DNA of 64,000 bases from Snodgrassella alvi wkB2 (GTDB lineage Bacteria > Pseudomonadota > Gammaproteobacteria > Burkholderiales > Neisseriaceae), in assembly GCF_000600005.1 (NCBI RefSeq), contig NZ_CP007446.1, forward strand, positions 1,700,894-1,764,893, in the 5' to 3' direction. The notes beneath the pieces are model-generated. The model was given only the letters and a program-made list of their open reading frames with translations. It did no database searches and was not told where the DNA came from. This document shows positions 55,360 through 64,000 of this stretch, piece after piece (the stretch's first letter is position 1; each line of letters begins with the position of its first letter). The translations under genes and the position numbers were made by a program.

Positions 55360-56061
55360 TTATCTTTTTCCATTAGCACATTCCCAGCGATAAATTTCTA
55401 AATCACACAGCGGAAAATACTCCAGAATTTTTCGGTAATCCTTCGGATAGAGTTCTTTAACAGGTAACAAAAAACGTAAATCCAGACTATCAAATGAGCA
55501 GCCAAACACCCTGTAATCACTTCCCAGCCTGATGTTATGCTGCTTAAAACAGCGGAGCAAATCCCCTTTTTTCCAGTCCCATACTGGATAATACTGACTC
55601 TGACTCTTCACAATCGATCCGTGTCTCTGCATACTCAGGCGCTGTTTGGAACTATGTTCCACTCTGGTACCATTCGCTACCGGTGTATTGGACGGTAAAT
55701 TAAATTTTCTGCACATCATCCGGCGGATATCGGCAAAATCAAAATTCACCAAATTTGCCTTATCAATCACAGATATATTAGATGGTGGCTGAAAAACATG
55801 TGCACTGAGCATCTGATACAGTACAGGATGCGGCAAACGGGTAATTTTGAAATTAAACTGGCGTTCATATAAATCAAGCTGTTCTTCTACAAATTCCAGC
55901 TCGGGCACCAGATACAAATAATAGGGATAAATCTTAGTAAAACTATCCCTGATTGCCAGATACGCAGCAACAGCATTCTTACCTGTGCTAAATGCCAGAA
56001 TACTCTGACGATGATCACAGGCCACCTTCCGGACTGTTCTGGCTCCAGATAAAATAGCCAT
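55360..56061 (-). CDS. PAPS-reductase-like PP-loop protein (phage type)
   Basis: 233 residues. The PP-loop motif is near residues 23-31 but reads FSTGKNAVA rather than the usual SGGKDS, so ATP-pyrophosphatase chemistry is not certain. The rest (YLYLVPELEFVEEQLDLYE, RLPHPVLYQMLSAHVFQPP, YPVWDWKKGDLL, YFPLCDLEIYRWE) is the pattern of the phosphoadenosine-phosphosulfate-reductase-like proteins found in phages, not that of assimilatory CysH. No sulfur genes adjoin. With the 54951 gene it forms a two-gene module, probably a phage relic or accessory function; the substrate is unknown. Confidence 0.75.
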   Translation of the reverse strand: MAILSGARTVRKVACDHRQSILAFSTGKNAVAAYLAIRDSFTKIYPYYLYLVPELEFVEEQLDLYERQFNFKITRLPHPVLYQMLSAHVFQPPSNISVIDKANLVNFDFADIRRMMCRKFNLPSNTPVANGTRVEHSSKQRLSMQRHGSIVKSQSQYYPVWDWKKGDLLRCFKQHNIRLGSDYRVFGCSFDSLDLRFLLPVKELYPKDYRKILEYFPLCDLEIYRWECANGKR

Positions 56062-56588
56062 ATTCGCAAAATTCCCTTATAAACCAATATTGCATAATCC
56101 AATCAGTATAGCCAAAATAAATTTAAATACTCAATATCTTACAATTACCCTAAAATATTAAAAAATATAAAAAATAGCTACATACTCATTAAAACAGCAA
56201 TAAAAAAGCATAGCTAACCTTATTTGAATAAATTTATGTCTGGCATTCAGCTTATTATGCAAATAAATACCTAATGATATATCTGGTAAAGTTTTTGTTT
56301 CCTGCTTCAACCAGCTTCTTGACACTAAAAGCTATTTCCCAGCACATATTAATAAGTCAGCTTATATAAAAAAATTATAATAAAAATCAGTAATTTACAA
56401 TATTAGACATTACATTAATTTCTGATTTAACATCATTCATAACACAGTTTTAAAAATATTTATATATATATCAAAACTATATTCAAAATATTTTGTATAT
56501 TTCAGTAATAATAAGAAAATATTTGTAGACATAAATTAATTTGACTGATATTATTAATATCTGAATATCTAAGCTATTTATTTCCCTG
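56062..56588. other. Long AT-rich spacer upstream of an orphan terminator
   Basis: About 530 bp with no credible protein frame. It holds the promoter of the leftward PAPS-reductase-like pair near 56070-56140. At 56541-56546 TTGACT stands 17 bp before AATATC, a possible plus-strand promoter for the RNA ending at 56662. Confidence 0.45.
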
Positions 56589-56662
56589 ACCCGGTCATTT
56601 TGTTTATAAGCTTTTCTCCTACATTCCGGCTTATAAATTTTTAAATGCCGGGTTCTTTTTTT
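56576..56662 (+). ncRNA. Candidate small RNA ending in a strong orphan terminator
   Basis: ACCCGG...CATTT (56589-56600) pairs with AAATG-CCGGGT (56643-56653) with one bulge, and inside this TTTATAAGC (56603-56611) pairs perfectly with GCTTATAAA (56629-56637). The stem is followed by TTCTTTTTTTATAT. No plus-strand gene lies upstream within 1.7 kb except hrpA, which has another hairpin after it. A short transcript from the promoter-like sequence at 56541-56569 would be about 85 nt. The structure is seen; the existence of a transcript is inferred. Confidence 0.5.
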
Positions 56663-56809
56663 ATATATAGTCAGAAATCAATTTACATTACTAAAATTTT
56701 ATTCTTTTTTATCTATTATCTATTCTATTTTTCTCACTTCATTAAAAACAGAATAAAAAAATTTCCTCATAAATAACTGTTAATTTTAAGTAAATTATTT
56801 GTGGTTTTT

Positions 56810-57277
56810 TTACAAATTAATCAAATTTTTATACTTTTGCTTTTTTATATAGGTATTACAATTTTCGAAGCAGGCATCAAATTCATCTTTACTGCTAAAG
56901 TCTTTTCTATCCAAATATATTAAACGTCTATATGATCTGATAGAGTTTTTTCTCTTTAAATACAAATAAATTCTATTGTGAAATTTAATCACTGAATAAA
57001 AATCCTGCCACTCAAAGTATGTCTTATTTCCTTTTTTTTCTTTTGTCAGGCACTCAGAAGTAATTTCAATAATATAATTGCCAAATCCTCCTATTTTTTC
57101 AAATTCATCCTTGATTTTAAATATCGGATAGAAAATAGTTATAATATTCAGAATTATCAGAGAAACTGTTATTCTATTTATATAAATATTATAAGCATCA
57201 ATACCAATTACTATAATCAATATTGGAAGAGTCATAATAAAAGCATAAAAGGCTTTAGTATTTATTTTAATAATCAT
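56810..57277 (-). CDS. YcxB-like membrane protein
   Basis: 155 residues with two N-terminal hydrophobic segments (about 10-28 and 36-52) and a soluble C-terminal part: ITSECLTKEKKGNKTYFEWQDFYSVIKFHNRIYLYL then LIYLDRKDFSSKDEFDACFENC. The W-x-(D/E)-F...I-Y-L-Y and PxxxF-like end are typical of the YcxB family, whose function is unknown. Very AT-rich and isolated between long spacers, so recent acquisition is possible. Confidence 0.75.
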   Translation of the reverse strand: MIIKINTKAFYAFIMTLPILIIVIGIDAYNIYINRITVSLIILNIITIFYPIFKIKDEFEKIGGFGNYIIEITSECLTKEKKGNKTYFEWQDFYSVIKFHNRIYLYLKRKNSIRSYRRLIYLDRKDFSSKDEFDACFENCNTYIKKQKYKNLINL

Positions 57278-57520
57278 AGGATTAATCCGGTAAAAATAAA
57301 TTTATAATTACTGATGTTTTACTTACCACTATATAAATTTTTTTTAACGTCTGATTTTTTCATTTTAGCCATTACATTATACATTTATTTGTTAACTTAA
57401 CATCGACAATAAATCCTCAAGTCAGACAGCATTCTGTTAAATTAAAATTTTAATTTCTTAAAAAAAGGATTTTAGTTAACCTGAAATCCGGTTAATTATC
57501 CGTTTTACTACTTATCATAA

Positions 57521-60500
57521 TCAGAAAGTGATTTTTAAGTTTGCCATTCCTGAATTACTGTGCCAGTGGCTGCCATTTTCATACTGATACTGAATACCTG
57601 CTTTCAGATTATGGCTGATCTGTACGTTTCCACCTACAGCAGCATTCCAGCGTGTTTTTGCTGAAGCCCATTTACCGGAACGTTCATTTCCGTGTATTCC
57701 GGCAAAACCTCCGCTCATTGCATATTCTCTGTCGCGAAAATCATGCTCAATACCCAGCAGTCCGAAAATATCAAACACAGTATCCCGTATACCAAAACGA
57801 TATTGAGTAAGAATACTGGCCGAACCAGCTACAACACCTTTATTAAGCTTTCGGGCATATAAACCATAACCGTTTGCCCCGTCTTCACTAAAATGATTCT
57901 GTTGCAAATAATCATATCTCAAACCTAGCTGCGGTGTTAGGATCAATTGATTCAGATAAAATGCTTTACCTCCTTTAAAAGCCAGTTGCCATACGTTACC
58001 TTTGGCTTTTGCTCCCGTTGCTTCTGACGACTCACCCAGCCATATTCGCCGGTTGACATCATTGGAAAAACGGTTGTATCCAAAACTGCCGGATATGTAG
58101 GCACCGTTCCATCGGTCTGGCGCATAAAATGAACCAGCAATTAAACCATTGGTTTTAATATCAGCATTGCCATATTGTTCATTCCAGCCGGTATCTTGAA
58201 AAGTATAGGCCAGCGCTGCAGATAATCCGTTACCAAATTTTTTACTGATACCGAATATACCGCTATTAGTATTCTGTTTTCCTCTGACAACAGTGGGATT
58301 CCAGCGATTCTGTGAATGATTAAATTCCATAATCACATTAACCTCATCAGAGTTATTCTGAATTGATGACATAAAGTCACTATTCAGTTTTCCTAATGTC
58401 AGAGTGCTGACCATATTAGCGTTACTGTAAACCGCACCGGATAAAGAATATAACGACCGCCTTAAACTCTGAGCGGACTGTACATTCTGAATTCTGGCCG
58501 CACCATCGAATAATTCTTTATCCTGTTCACTATATTGGTCCGCCGCGGGTATACCATCCAGCTGGCTGAAAGCCGTATCCACAGCTCTGGCAGCGGACTC
58601 TATTGCCGGATCGGCAATACTGCGGGTTAACAGACCATTATCCATAACAGCTTTTTGTGCAGAAATACGAGTAATATCAAAATCTACGTTATTGTCATCG
58701 TAAACCGTTTTACCATCTAGCAGAATTCCACCGGAAAATTCAGTTGAGTCAAATTCACCCAAGCGTTTTTGTGCATTAATAACAGCTACTTTTATCCCTG
58801 TCTGAGGCACAAAACCGGCTTTAAGCGCATCGAAATATAATCTGCCGGCCAGACTGGCAGTACCATTGACAGTAGTTCGGCTACCAAGGCTGGTCTGAAA
58901 AGTACCCGCTGCCGTCTGGTTAAAACTACCATTAACAGTGGCATCCCGACTAATAAATGTACCTGAATTATCTACTGAACCAGTGAAGCCTTTAACCAGA
59001 TAAACAGCATCTTTACCAATTTGCGTTGCAGACTGGCTACTGCCATTTACGGCCAGCGTACCGGAATTAATCTGCGTTTTACCCTGATAAGTATGATTAC
59101 CCTGCAATATCAGTGTTCCGGTACCATCTTTGATTAGCCCGCCTTGCCCGCTGATATCATTACTGAATACATAGCTGCCGTCGGTTACATTTGCTGAGAA
59201 ATCACCGAAGGCAAATTGTGCCGGTCCGTTAACCGCCTTACCAATATTCAGCAGTCCCCAGCCATATACCGAATCTACACCTTTAGCGCCCAGGTCAGTG
59301 GCCGTCGTCAGTAATGTGGTTCGTAAATTATTATTGGTCATCCAGGGATATTTTTGTTTAAGCAGTGCCGCAGCGGCAGTAACCTGCGGAGCAGAAAATG
59401 AAGTGCCTGTGATATAGGTTAGTGGCAATGCATTAATATCATCGCCGGGCTTTGCGTATAAATTAGCAATCTCATACTGATAATAAGCTACCATACACCA
59501 ATTTTTAGTATCGCCGCATCTGTTGGAAGACTTTTGAATTGTATTATCGCTATTTACACCAGCAACAACGATCCAGCCTTTCTGCAATTCAGGTTCAATT
59601 AAAGGAAATAATGATTCAATACTGGGCTGACTTTGCCCATCATTGGCAGCTGCCCAAATAAACAGCATATCATCCCGAACCAGAGAAACAAAACGACCGA
59701 TATAGGATGCAGATTTATCAGCAGGATTATTTGCATTTAAATAAGCTTTAGCTACATTAGTATACCATTGCTTATTACTATAGTAATTAGCGCCATAACT
59801 GTTATTGACGATTTTCACGCCAGCCTTATCAAGCGCGTTAAACGCATTTATGGTAGCCAGTAAATTGATTAATCCCGGCCCACGGCTATCTGTTGCACTG
59901 GCTGAATAAATTTGCACTTCCGGAGCAATTCCGATTTTTTTACCCCTGATATCTTTTCCGGCAATATTTAAAGCTACCGCATCACCATGCGGGTAAACAT
60001 TACCATTATAAGGTGTCCCGAACTGTCCCAGATCAACAACATTGTCAGGTAAAGCCGGATGATTAACATCGACTGGCAAATCAACAATACCGACCTTCAC
60101 CCCCTTACCATCCAGCCCCTGATCCCGTGCATCTTTCAGATTTAGCAGGTTAGCCTGTGTATTATCCTCACCGTATACACTGCGGGGATACTGATTTTTA
60201 CTCAACGGAACTTTTATTGCTGATTCAGTACTGTCCATTCTCGACGGATTGGATGAAGGAACAGGAATATTATCAGCCGGATCTATCGGAGTCGGATCAA
60301 CCGGCTCATGTTTGTCTGGATCTGGATTAACTGGAGGAGGAGTAACCGGAGGAGGAGTAACCGGAGGAGGAGTAACCGGAGGAGGAGTAACTGGTGAAGG
60401 CACATTCGGTGTATTTTCTCCGTCTCCCGGTGTCTGGTTTCCGGTACCGGGATCGGTTCCGCCCGGTTTACCGCCAGTTTCTGTAGAATTAGAATGAACA

Positions 60501-60583
60501 CCACTGCCACCGCCACCACATGCCGTTAAAGCAAATGAAACAGCAATCACTATTGATTTAAGCATTAAAGCTGAATGTTTCAT
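57521..60583 (-). CDS. Subtilisin-like autotransporter serine protease, lipoprotein (NalP/AspA-like)
   Basis: 1020 residues. Lipobox ALTACGG (Cys22), glycine/proline-rich linker with four VTPPP units (65-84), S8 protease domain with Asp168 (GIVDLPVDVNHP), His199 (YPHGDAVA) and Ser395 (GTSFSAP), a passenger stem with the GTLILQGNHTYQGKTQINSGTL autotransporter repeat near 490, and a C-terminal 12-strand barrel ending NLKITF. Lipid-anchored S8 autotransporters such as NalP process other surface proteins in Neisseria. Asp is followed by Leu-Pro instead of the usual Ser-Gly, a mild oddity. Monocistronic; preceded by a 620-bp AT-rich region. Confidence 0.93.
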   Translation of the reverse strand: MKHSALMLKSIVIAVSFALTACGGGGSGVHSNSTETGGKPGGTDPGTGNQTPGDGENTPNVPSPVTPPPVTPPPVTPPPVTPPPVNPDPDKHEPVDPTPIDPADNIPVPSSNPSRMDSTESAIKVPLSKNQYPRSVYGEDNTQANLLNLKDARDQGLDGKGVKVGIVDLPVDVNHPALPDNVVDLGQFGTPYNGNVYPHGDAVALNIAGKDIRGKKIGIAPEVQIYSASATDSRGPGLINLLATINAFNALDKAGVKIVNNSYGANYYSNKQWYTNVAKAYLNANNPADKSASYIGRFVSLVRDDMLFIWAAANDGQSQPSIESLFPLIEPELQKGWIVVAGVNSDNTIQKSSNRCGDTKNWCMVAYYQYEIANLYAKPGDDINALPLTYITGTSFSAPQVTAAAALLKQKYPWMTNNNLRTTLLTTATDLGAKGVDSVYGWGLLNIGKAVNGPAQFAFGDFSANVTDGSYVFSNDISGQGGLIKDGTGTLILQGNHTYQGKTQINSGTLAVNGSSQSATQIGKDAVYLVKGFTGSVDNSGTFISRDATVNGSFNQTAAGTFQTSLGSRTTVNGTASLAGRLYFDALKAGFVPQTGIKVAVINAQKRLGEFDSTEFSGGILLDGKTVYDDNNVDFDITRISAQKAVMDNGLLTRSIADPAIESAARAVDTAFSQLDGIPAADQYSEQDKELFDGAARIQNVQSAQSLRRSLYSLSGAVYSNANMVSTLTLGKLNSDFMSSIQNNSDEVNVIMEFNHSQNRWNPTVVRGKQNTNSGIFGISKKFGNGLSAALAYTFQDTGWNEQYGNADIKTNGLIAGSFYAPDRWNGAYISGSFGYNRFSNDVNRRIWLGESSEATGAKAKGNVWQLAFKGGKAFYLNQLILTPQLGLRYDYLQQNHFSEDGANGYGLYARKLNKGVVAGSASILTQYRFGIRDTVFDIFGLLGIEHDFRDREYAMSGGFAGIHGNERSGKWASAKTRWNAAVGGNVQISHNLKAGIQYQYENGSHWHSNSGMANLKITF
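60333..60392. repeat. Four 15-bp tandem repeats in the autotransporter linker
   Basis: GGAGGAGGAGTAACC on the plus strand is repeated four times (the last with one change, ...ACT), coding for VTPPP units. Copy number could vary by slippage without shifting frame, changing linker length only. Confidence 0.92.
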
Positions 60584-61202
60584 ACTGGCTGTTCCTTTAT
60601 CTTAATTTGAAAAATAAATATAAAAATTTAAATTTCATTTTTATTAATATTTCTTGATAACCTTAATGAACATTGATTTGCTTATTCAGTTCGGGTTTAG
60701 CATTCAGGCATGATACATGGTCTAAATTACTGATTTACTTGTCTATATGTTTATTAACCAAATAAGATTTTTTTTATCTATTTTAATATTTCGTACTATT
60801 ATGTATTTAATTTTAGATTGGTAAATTACAAATAAATATACCAAATAAATAATTTATAGCTTTATTTACAATATTGATTTAAACCGGCGAAATACTGGCT
60901 CTGAAAGGCATTAATGCAGTATCTCATTAAAAAAAATAAAATTTTTACGCATAAAGAATAATATTTTTTAAATTTTTTACTCATAAAACATAAATATATG
61001 CTTTATAAATTAATTATATTTGACTTGATATATTAAATATTTAGAAGAAAACATTTAAATAAACAATATGCGATTAAATTCAGCTAATTATTACTTATAT
61101 TAAAAATACTTTCATAGACAACAACTTATACAATCAGTTACCGTTATAAAAGGAACACAAGGCAACAAACCGTAACTTGTTTAGATAAATAAGGAGATAA
61201 GC
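60584..61202. other. AT-rich divergent spacer, autotransporter / ferritin-like gene
   Basis: About 620 bp, among the most AT-rich in the window. It must carry both divergent promoters. A 10-bp palindrome GCATTAATGC near 60907-60918 and an A-rich stretch after it are the only patterns noticed. No open frame of note. Confidence 0.55.
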
Positions 61203-61784
61203 ATGAACAAACGCAAACCGCTAAAAAGAGATATTAAATTCAGCACAACTGAAGAATTAAGGGAAAATGCACGCAAAAATTATGAAGACGGACCGATTAC
61301 TTCTACGTATGAGCTGGATGTAGAACGGGTAATCGAACTGCTTAATATAGCTTTGGCTTCAGAATGGGTGTGTGTACTGCGTTATCTGCGACATTACTAC
61401 ATGGCAACCGGCCTGTTTATGGATGCCGTTAAAGAAGAATTTATGGAACATGCAGAACAAGAACAAAAACATGCAGCTATGCTGGCTGAACGTATTACCC
61501 AGCTTGGCGGTGAACCGGATTTAAATCCGGATGTGTTTATTCAGCGTTCACCGACAGAATATATTGAGGGAGAAACTTTACGGGATATGGTAGAGTCAGA
61601 TTTGATTGCAGAACGTATTGTGATTGATCTTTACCGGCAGGCCATTATGTATGTCAGCGATTATGACACCACTACTAAACGCATACTCGAACATATTCTT
61701 GCTGAAGAAGAAGATCATGCAGACGAATTATCCGACATGATGGAAGGTTTGGATGGCAAACCCGTATCAAAAAAAATAATTTAA
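61203..61784 (+). CDS. Ferritin-like / bacterioferritin-type protein
   Basis: 193 residues with a consensus AAGGAG ribosome site 8 nt before ATG, so strongly translated. Four-helix ferritin-like bundle: LLNIALASEWVCVLRYLRHYYMATG (helix A with metal-ligand Glu), EEFMEHAEQEQKHAAMLAERITQLGG (E-x-x-H), VESDLIAERIVIDLYRQAI and ILAEEEDHADELSDMM (E-x-x-H). These spaced Glu/ExxH pairs form a di-iron site. It resembles the bacterioferritin-like/DNA-protection group rather than classic Bfr. Probable role: iron storage or peroxide defence, fitting the siderophore uptake genes. Confidence 0.87.
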   Translation: MNKRKPLKRDIKFSTTEELRENARKNYEDGPITSTYELDVERVIELLNIALASEWVCVLRYLRHYYMATGLFMDAVKEEFMEHAEQEQKHAAMLAERITQLGGEPDLNPDVFIQRSPTEYIEGETLRDMVESDLIAERIVIDLYRQAIMYVSDYDTTTKRILEHILAEEEDHADELSDMMEGLDGKPVSKKII

Positions 61785-62089
61785 TAATTTAGTGGTTTAA
61801 CATAAAAATCCGTAGTTAGTCTGCGGATTTTTTCAAACTGTTTTTCCGACTAATAGTGTATGTTTGAATTTTATATTTATTATTATTTCAAACTATCTAT
61901 TATGACATAATTCTATTTATCTTTATAGCGATAAATCGCTCAAACTTGAGGCAAATTAATATTCCGACAAACCTTTTAAAGAAAATACTCAGGTAAATTG
62001 TGGTGTGAATCTCTTTGCACTACAATCATATTAAGAGGTTTCCAGAAATATATCTGGATTATTTTTCAATAGTTTATGGAGTAAACAAC
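61785..62089. other. Spacer between ferritin-like gene and alcohol dehydrogenase
   Basis: 305 bp. Begins with the ferritin-like gene's terminator (61804-61833). The stretch from about 62015 is open in the dehydrogenase frame but lacks a ribosome site and homology, so it is probably untranslated leader. Confidence 0.6.
61804..61833 (+). terminator. Intrinsic terminator of the ferritin-like gene
   Basis: AAAAATCCG (61804-61812) and CGGATTTTT (61824-61832) pair, with the inner part partly extended, and a T-run follows. Located 20 bp after the stop codon. Confidence 0.88.
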
Positions 62090-63160
62090 ATGAAAGCAAT
62101 GGTGTACTACGGAGCAGGTGACATTCGTTTTGAAGAACGTACTAAACCAGTTATTATCGAACCAACTGATGCAATCATTCGTTTAACCCGGACAACTATT
62201 TGCGGTACCGATCTGGGTATCTGGAAAGGAAAAAATCCAGAGATTGAACAAACCGCCATTCAAAAAGACGGTCAATTCAACGGTCGCATTCTCGGGCATG
62301 AAGGGATTGGTATTATTGAAGAAACAGGCAGTGCGGTTAAAAATTTTAAAAAAGGCGATAAAGTCATTATTTCCTGTGTCAGCCGCTGTGGTACTTGTGA
62401 AAACTGTCAGAAACAGCTTTATGCACATTGCCAGAGTGGTGGCGGCTGGATTATGGGCTACATGATTGATGGTACTCAGGCTGAATACGTACGTACTCCC
62501 TTTGCAGATAATTCACTTTACCGATTACCGGCAAATTTAAATGAAGATGTGGCCGTTTTGTTGTCAGATGCCTTACCTACTGCACATGAAATCGGTGTGC
62601 AATATGGTGATGTTAAACCCGGCGATACAGTAGCCATTGTCGGTGCCGGCCCGGTAGGAATGAGTTGTTTATTGACCGCACAACTATATTCTCCCTCCCA
62701 GATTATCATGATTGATATGGATGATAACCGCCTGCATATGGCAAAAGAGCTGGGTGCCACGCAAATCATTAATTCTGCCAGTGAAGACGCAGTAGCACGT
62801 GTTCTGGAGTACACCGGCGGCCGCGGAGTAGACTGCGCTATGGAAGCTGTAGGTCTTGAAGCCACATGGAATATCTGTCAGCGTGTGGTAAAAGAAGGCG
62901 GACACTTGGCTAACGTAGGTGTACATGGGCAGTCAGTCAACTTTGAGCTGGAAAAACTCTGGATTAAAAATCTTACCATTACCACAGGTCTGGTTAATGC
63001 CAATACTACCGGCATGTTGCTGAAAACCTGTTGCTCAGGCAAACTGCCGATGGAAAAGCTGGCTACACACCACTTCCACTTTAATGAACTGGAAAAAGCT
63101 TATGATGTCTTTAAGCATGCAGCAGATGAAAAAGCCATGAAAGTTATTATTGATTATTGA
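62090..63160 (+). CDS. Zinc-dependent alcohol dehydrogenase family protein
   Basis: 356 residues from the ATG at 62090, which has GGAG 9 nt before it; an in-frame ATG at 62015 would add 25 residues without homology. MDR fold: catalytic zinc ligands Cys38 (TICGTD) and GHEG His, structural zinc Cys in CGTCENC...AHC, NAD-binding VAIVGAGPVGMSCL, and C-terminal RVVKEGGHLANVGVHG. Close to the group of alcohol/threonine-type dehydrogenases found in gut bacteria; likely an NAD-linked alcohol or acetaldehyde enzyme. The exact substrate is not certain. Confidence 0.9.
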   Translation: MKAMVYYGAGDIRFEERTKPVIIEPTDAIIRLTRTTICGTDLGIWKGKNPEIEQTAIQKDGQFNGRILGHEGIGIIEETGSAVKNFKKGDKVIISCVSRCGTCENCQKQLYAHCQSGGGWIMGYMIDGTQAEYVRTPFADNSLYRLPANLNEDVAVLLSDALPTAHEIGVQYGDVKPGDTVAIVGAGPVGMSCLLTAQLYSPSQIIMIDMDDNRLHMAKELGATQIINSASEDAVARVLEYTGGRGVDCAMEAVGLEATWNICQRVVKEGGHLANVGVHGQSVNFELEKLWIKNLTITTGLVNANTTGMLLKTCCSGKLPMEKLATHHFHFNELEKAYDVFKHAADEKAMKVIIDY

Positions 63161-63200
63161 ATACTGCCGATCAGATAACAGCTTTAAGTAAATCTGCCCT

Positions 63201-63237
63201 AATAAATAAAGCAGCCATTAAGGCTGCTTTATTTATT
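63201..63237. terminator. Bidirectional terminator, alcohol dehydrogenase / purF
   Basis: AATAAATAAAGCAGCC (63201-63216) and GGCTGCTTTATTTATT (63222-63237) are perfect 16-bp complements around a 5-nt loop. It lies between convergent genes and can serve both. Confidence 0.92.
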
Positions 63238-63340
63238 ACTGTCTGTTTACAAAATGATTATCTCTTTAAATCCGCTGAAAAATCGAATATTCAGCAATTC
63301 TGTTATTTATCCGATTCGCCGTAGAATTTAAAATATCAGT

Positions 63341-64000
63341 TTATTCTTCTTCATCCTCATCTTCCTGCACGCTGACACTGTGTTCAATCAAACTGGGAAC
63401 CACAAAAGAAGTGGCTAATGCATTTTTATTCTCAGAAAGATGTTGCAGATAAGCTTCATCAACATCACCCGTAATATAACGGCCGTCAAAGCAAGAACTG
63501 TCAAAACCTTCAATTTGCGGATTCAGCTTTAAAACTACCTCTTTTAAATCATCCAGATCCTGAAATACAACACCATCGGCACCAATTTCCGCAGCCACCT
63601 GCTCTGCATTACGCCGGTATGAAATCAATTCTTCCCGGGTTGGCATATCGATACCATAAACATTCGGAAACAATACAGCCGGCGCAGCAGAAGCAAAGTA
63701 AACTTTTATCGCTCCTGCTTCACGCACCATATCCACAATTTCCCGGCTGGTTGTACCACGTACAATAGAATCATCTACCAGCAGAACTTTTTTACCACTA
63801 AACTCATAATTCATCGGATTAAGCTTTTGCCGCACAGATTTTTTACGCACAGCCTGCCCGGGCATAATAAATGTCCGGCCGATATAACGATTTTTAAATA
63901 GTCCTTCCCGGTAAGGCTTATTCAAATGCAAAGCCAGCTCCATAGCACTGGGACGGCTGGTGTCCGGTACAGGCATAATTACATCAATGTCTGCTAAATC
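63341..64000 (-). CDS. purF: Amidophosphoribosyltransferase, C-terminal part (5' end outside window)
   Basis: The last 220 or so codons of PurF. VMPVPDTSRPSAMELA and the PRPP-binding VLLVDDSIVRGTT identify the phosphoribosyltransferase domain, with MNYEFSGKK before it; the glutaminase domain lies beyond the right edge. The enzyme makes 5-phosphoribosylamine from PRPP and glutamine, the first step of purine synthesis. The tail ends in the acidic stretch EDEDEEE, a slight extension of the usual end. Confidence 0.95.
   Translation of the reverse strand, partial: DLADIDVIMPVPDTSRPSAMELALHLNKPYREGLFKNRYIGRTFIMPGQAVRKKSVRQKLNPMNYEFSGKKVLLVDDSIVRGTTSREIVDMVREAGAIKVYFASAAPAVLFPNVYGIDMPTREELISYRRNAEQVAAEIGADGVVFQDLDDLKEVVLKLNPQIEGFDSSCFDGRYITGDVDEAYLQHLSENKNALATSFVVPSLIEHSVSVQEDEDEEE

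Noticed and set aside
60333-60392. Tandem repeat as a phase-variation switch
   Set aside because: The unit is 15 bp, a multiple of three, so copy changes cannot turn the gene off.
1-64000. tRNA, rRNA, CRISPR arrays, complete IS elements or prophage
   Set aside because: No T-loop/anticodon pattern, spaced short repeats, transposase or phage structural genes were found by eye on either strand.

Overview
The window looks like the chromosome of a low-GC member of the Neisseriaceae (Betaproteobacteria), most likely a Snodgrassella-type bee-gut symbiont. This rests on the CsgG / DUF4810 / GNA1162 lipoprotein trio, a fused DUF3683 FAD/Fe-S oxidoreductase of about 1276 residues, type IVa pilins, a KDO transferase, a NalP-like lipoprotein autotransporter protease, and AT-rich spacers around moderate-GC housekeeping genes. 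The genus is an inference; the family is better supported. No tRNA, rRNA, CRISPR array or intact insertion sequence was found by eye.

Layout. 1-7.3 kb: four tandem minus-strand genes made almost only of Sel1 repeats, with a recent 254-256 bp duplication between copies. 7.6-17.2 kb: housekeeping genes on the plus strand (Ada, an RlmL-like methyltransferase overlapping a pseudouridine synthase, the CsgG/DUF4810/DUF799 lipoprotein operon, the DUF3683 oxidoreductase), with one minus-strand YciI gene. 17.3-29 kb: accessory region. It holds a stand-alone 1206-residue SIR2 protein of the defence-associated sirtuin type, an intact MFS transporter flanked by two decayed genes (the N-terminal part of a PLP decarboxylase and the C-terminal part of a second MFS transporter), a reductase/epimerase divergent from a TetR regulator with a perfect palindromic operator between them, and a two-gene ABC exporter-fold pair of YbtP/YbtQ type. 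29-32.3 kb: copper efflux, copZ-copA divergent from cueR, with a textbook 19-bp-spacer MerR-type promoter. 32.4-37.3 kb: smc and waaA. 37.4-41.8 kb: a membrane sulfatase-fold enzyme, three tandem pilins and an unknown secreted protein.

42-50.6 kb: a complete catecholate-siderophore uptake island. It runs from a FepA/IroN-like TonB receptor with an excellent Fur box, through a periplasmic IroE-like esterase, a siderophore-interacting ferric reductase, a CeuE/FetB-like lipoprotein binding protein, two FecCD permeases and an ATPase, to a small membrane protein. No synthesis genes are present, so it probably scavenges siderophores made by other gut bacteria. 50.8-57.3 kb: hrpA, a phage-type PAPS-reductase-like gene pair, an orphan strong terminator that may mark a small RNA, and a YcxB-like protein. 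57.5-64 kb: subtilisin autotransporter, ferritin-like protein, zinc alcohol dehydrogenase, and the 3' part of purF.

The observations most worth following are the solo SIR2 defence candidate, whose base composition changes sharply between effector and sensor parts; the decayed siderophore-like locus at 21.3-25.3 kb; the recombining Sel1 array; the unexplained perfect inverted repeat in front of the receptor's Fur box; and the orphan terminator at 56.6 kb.
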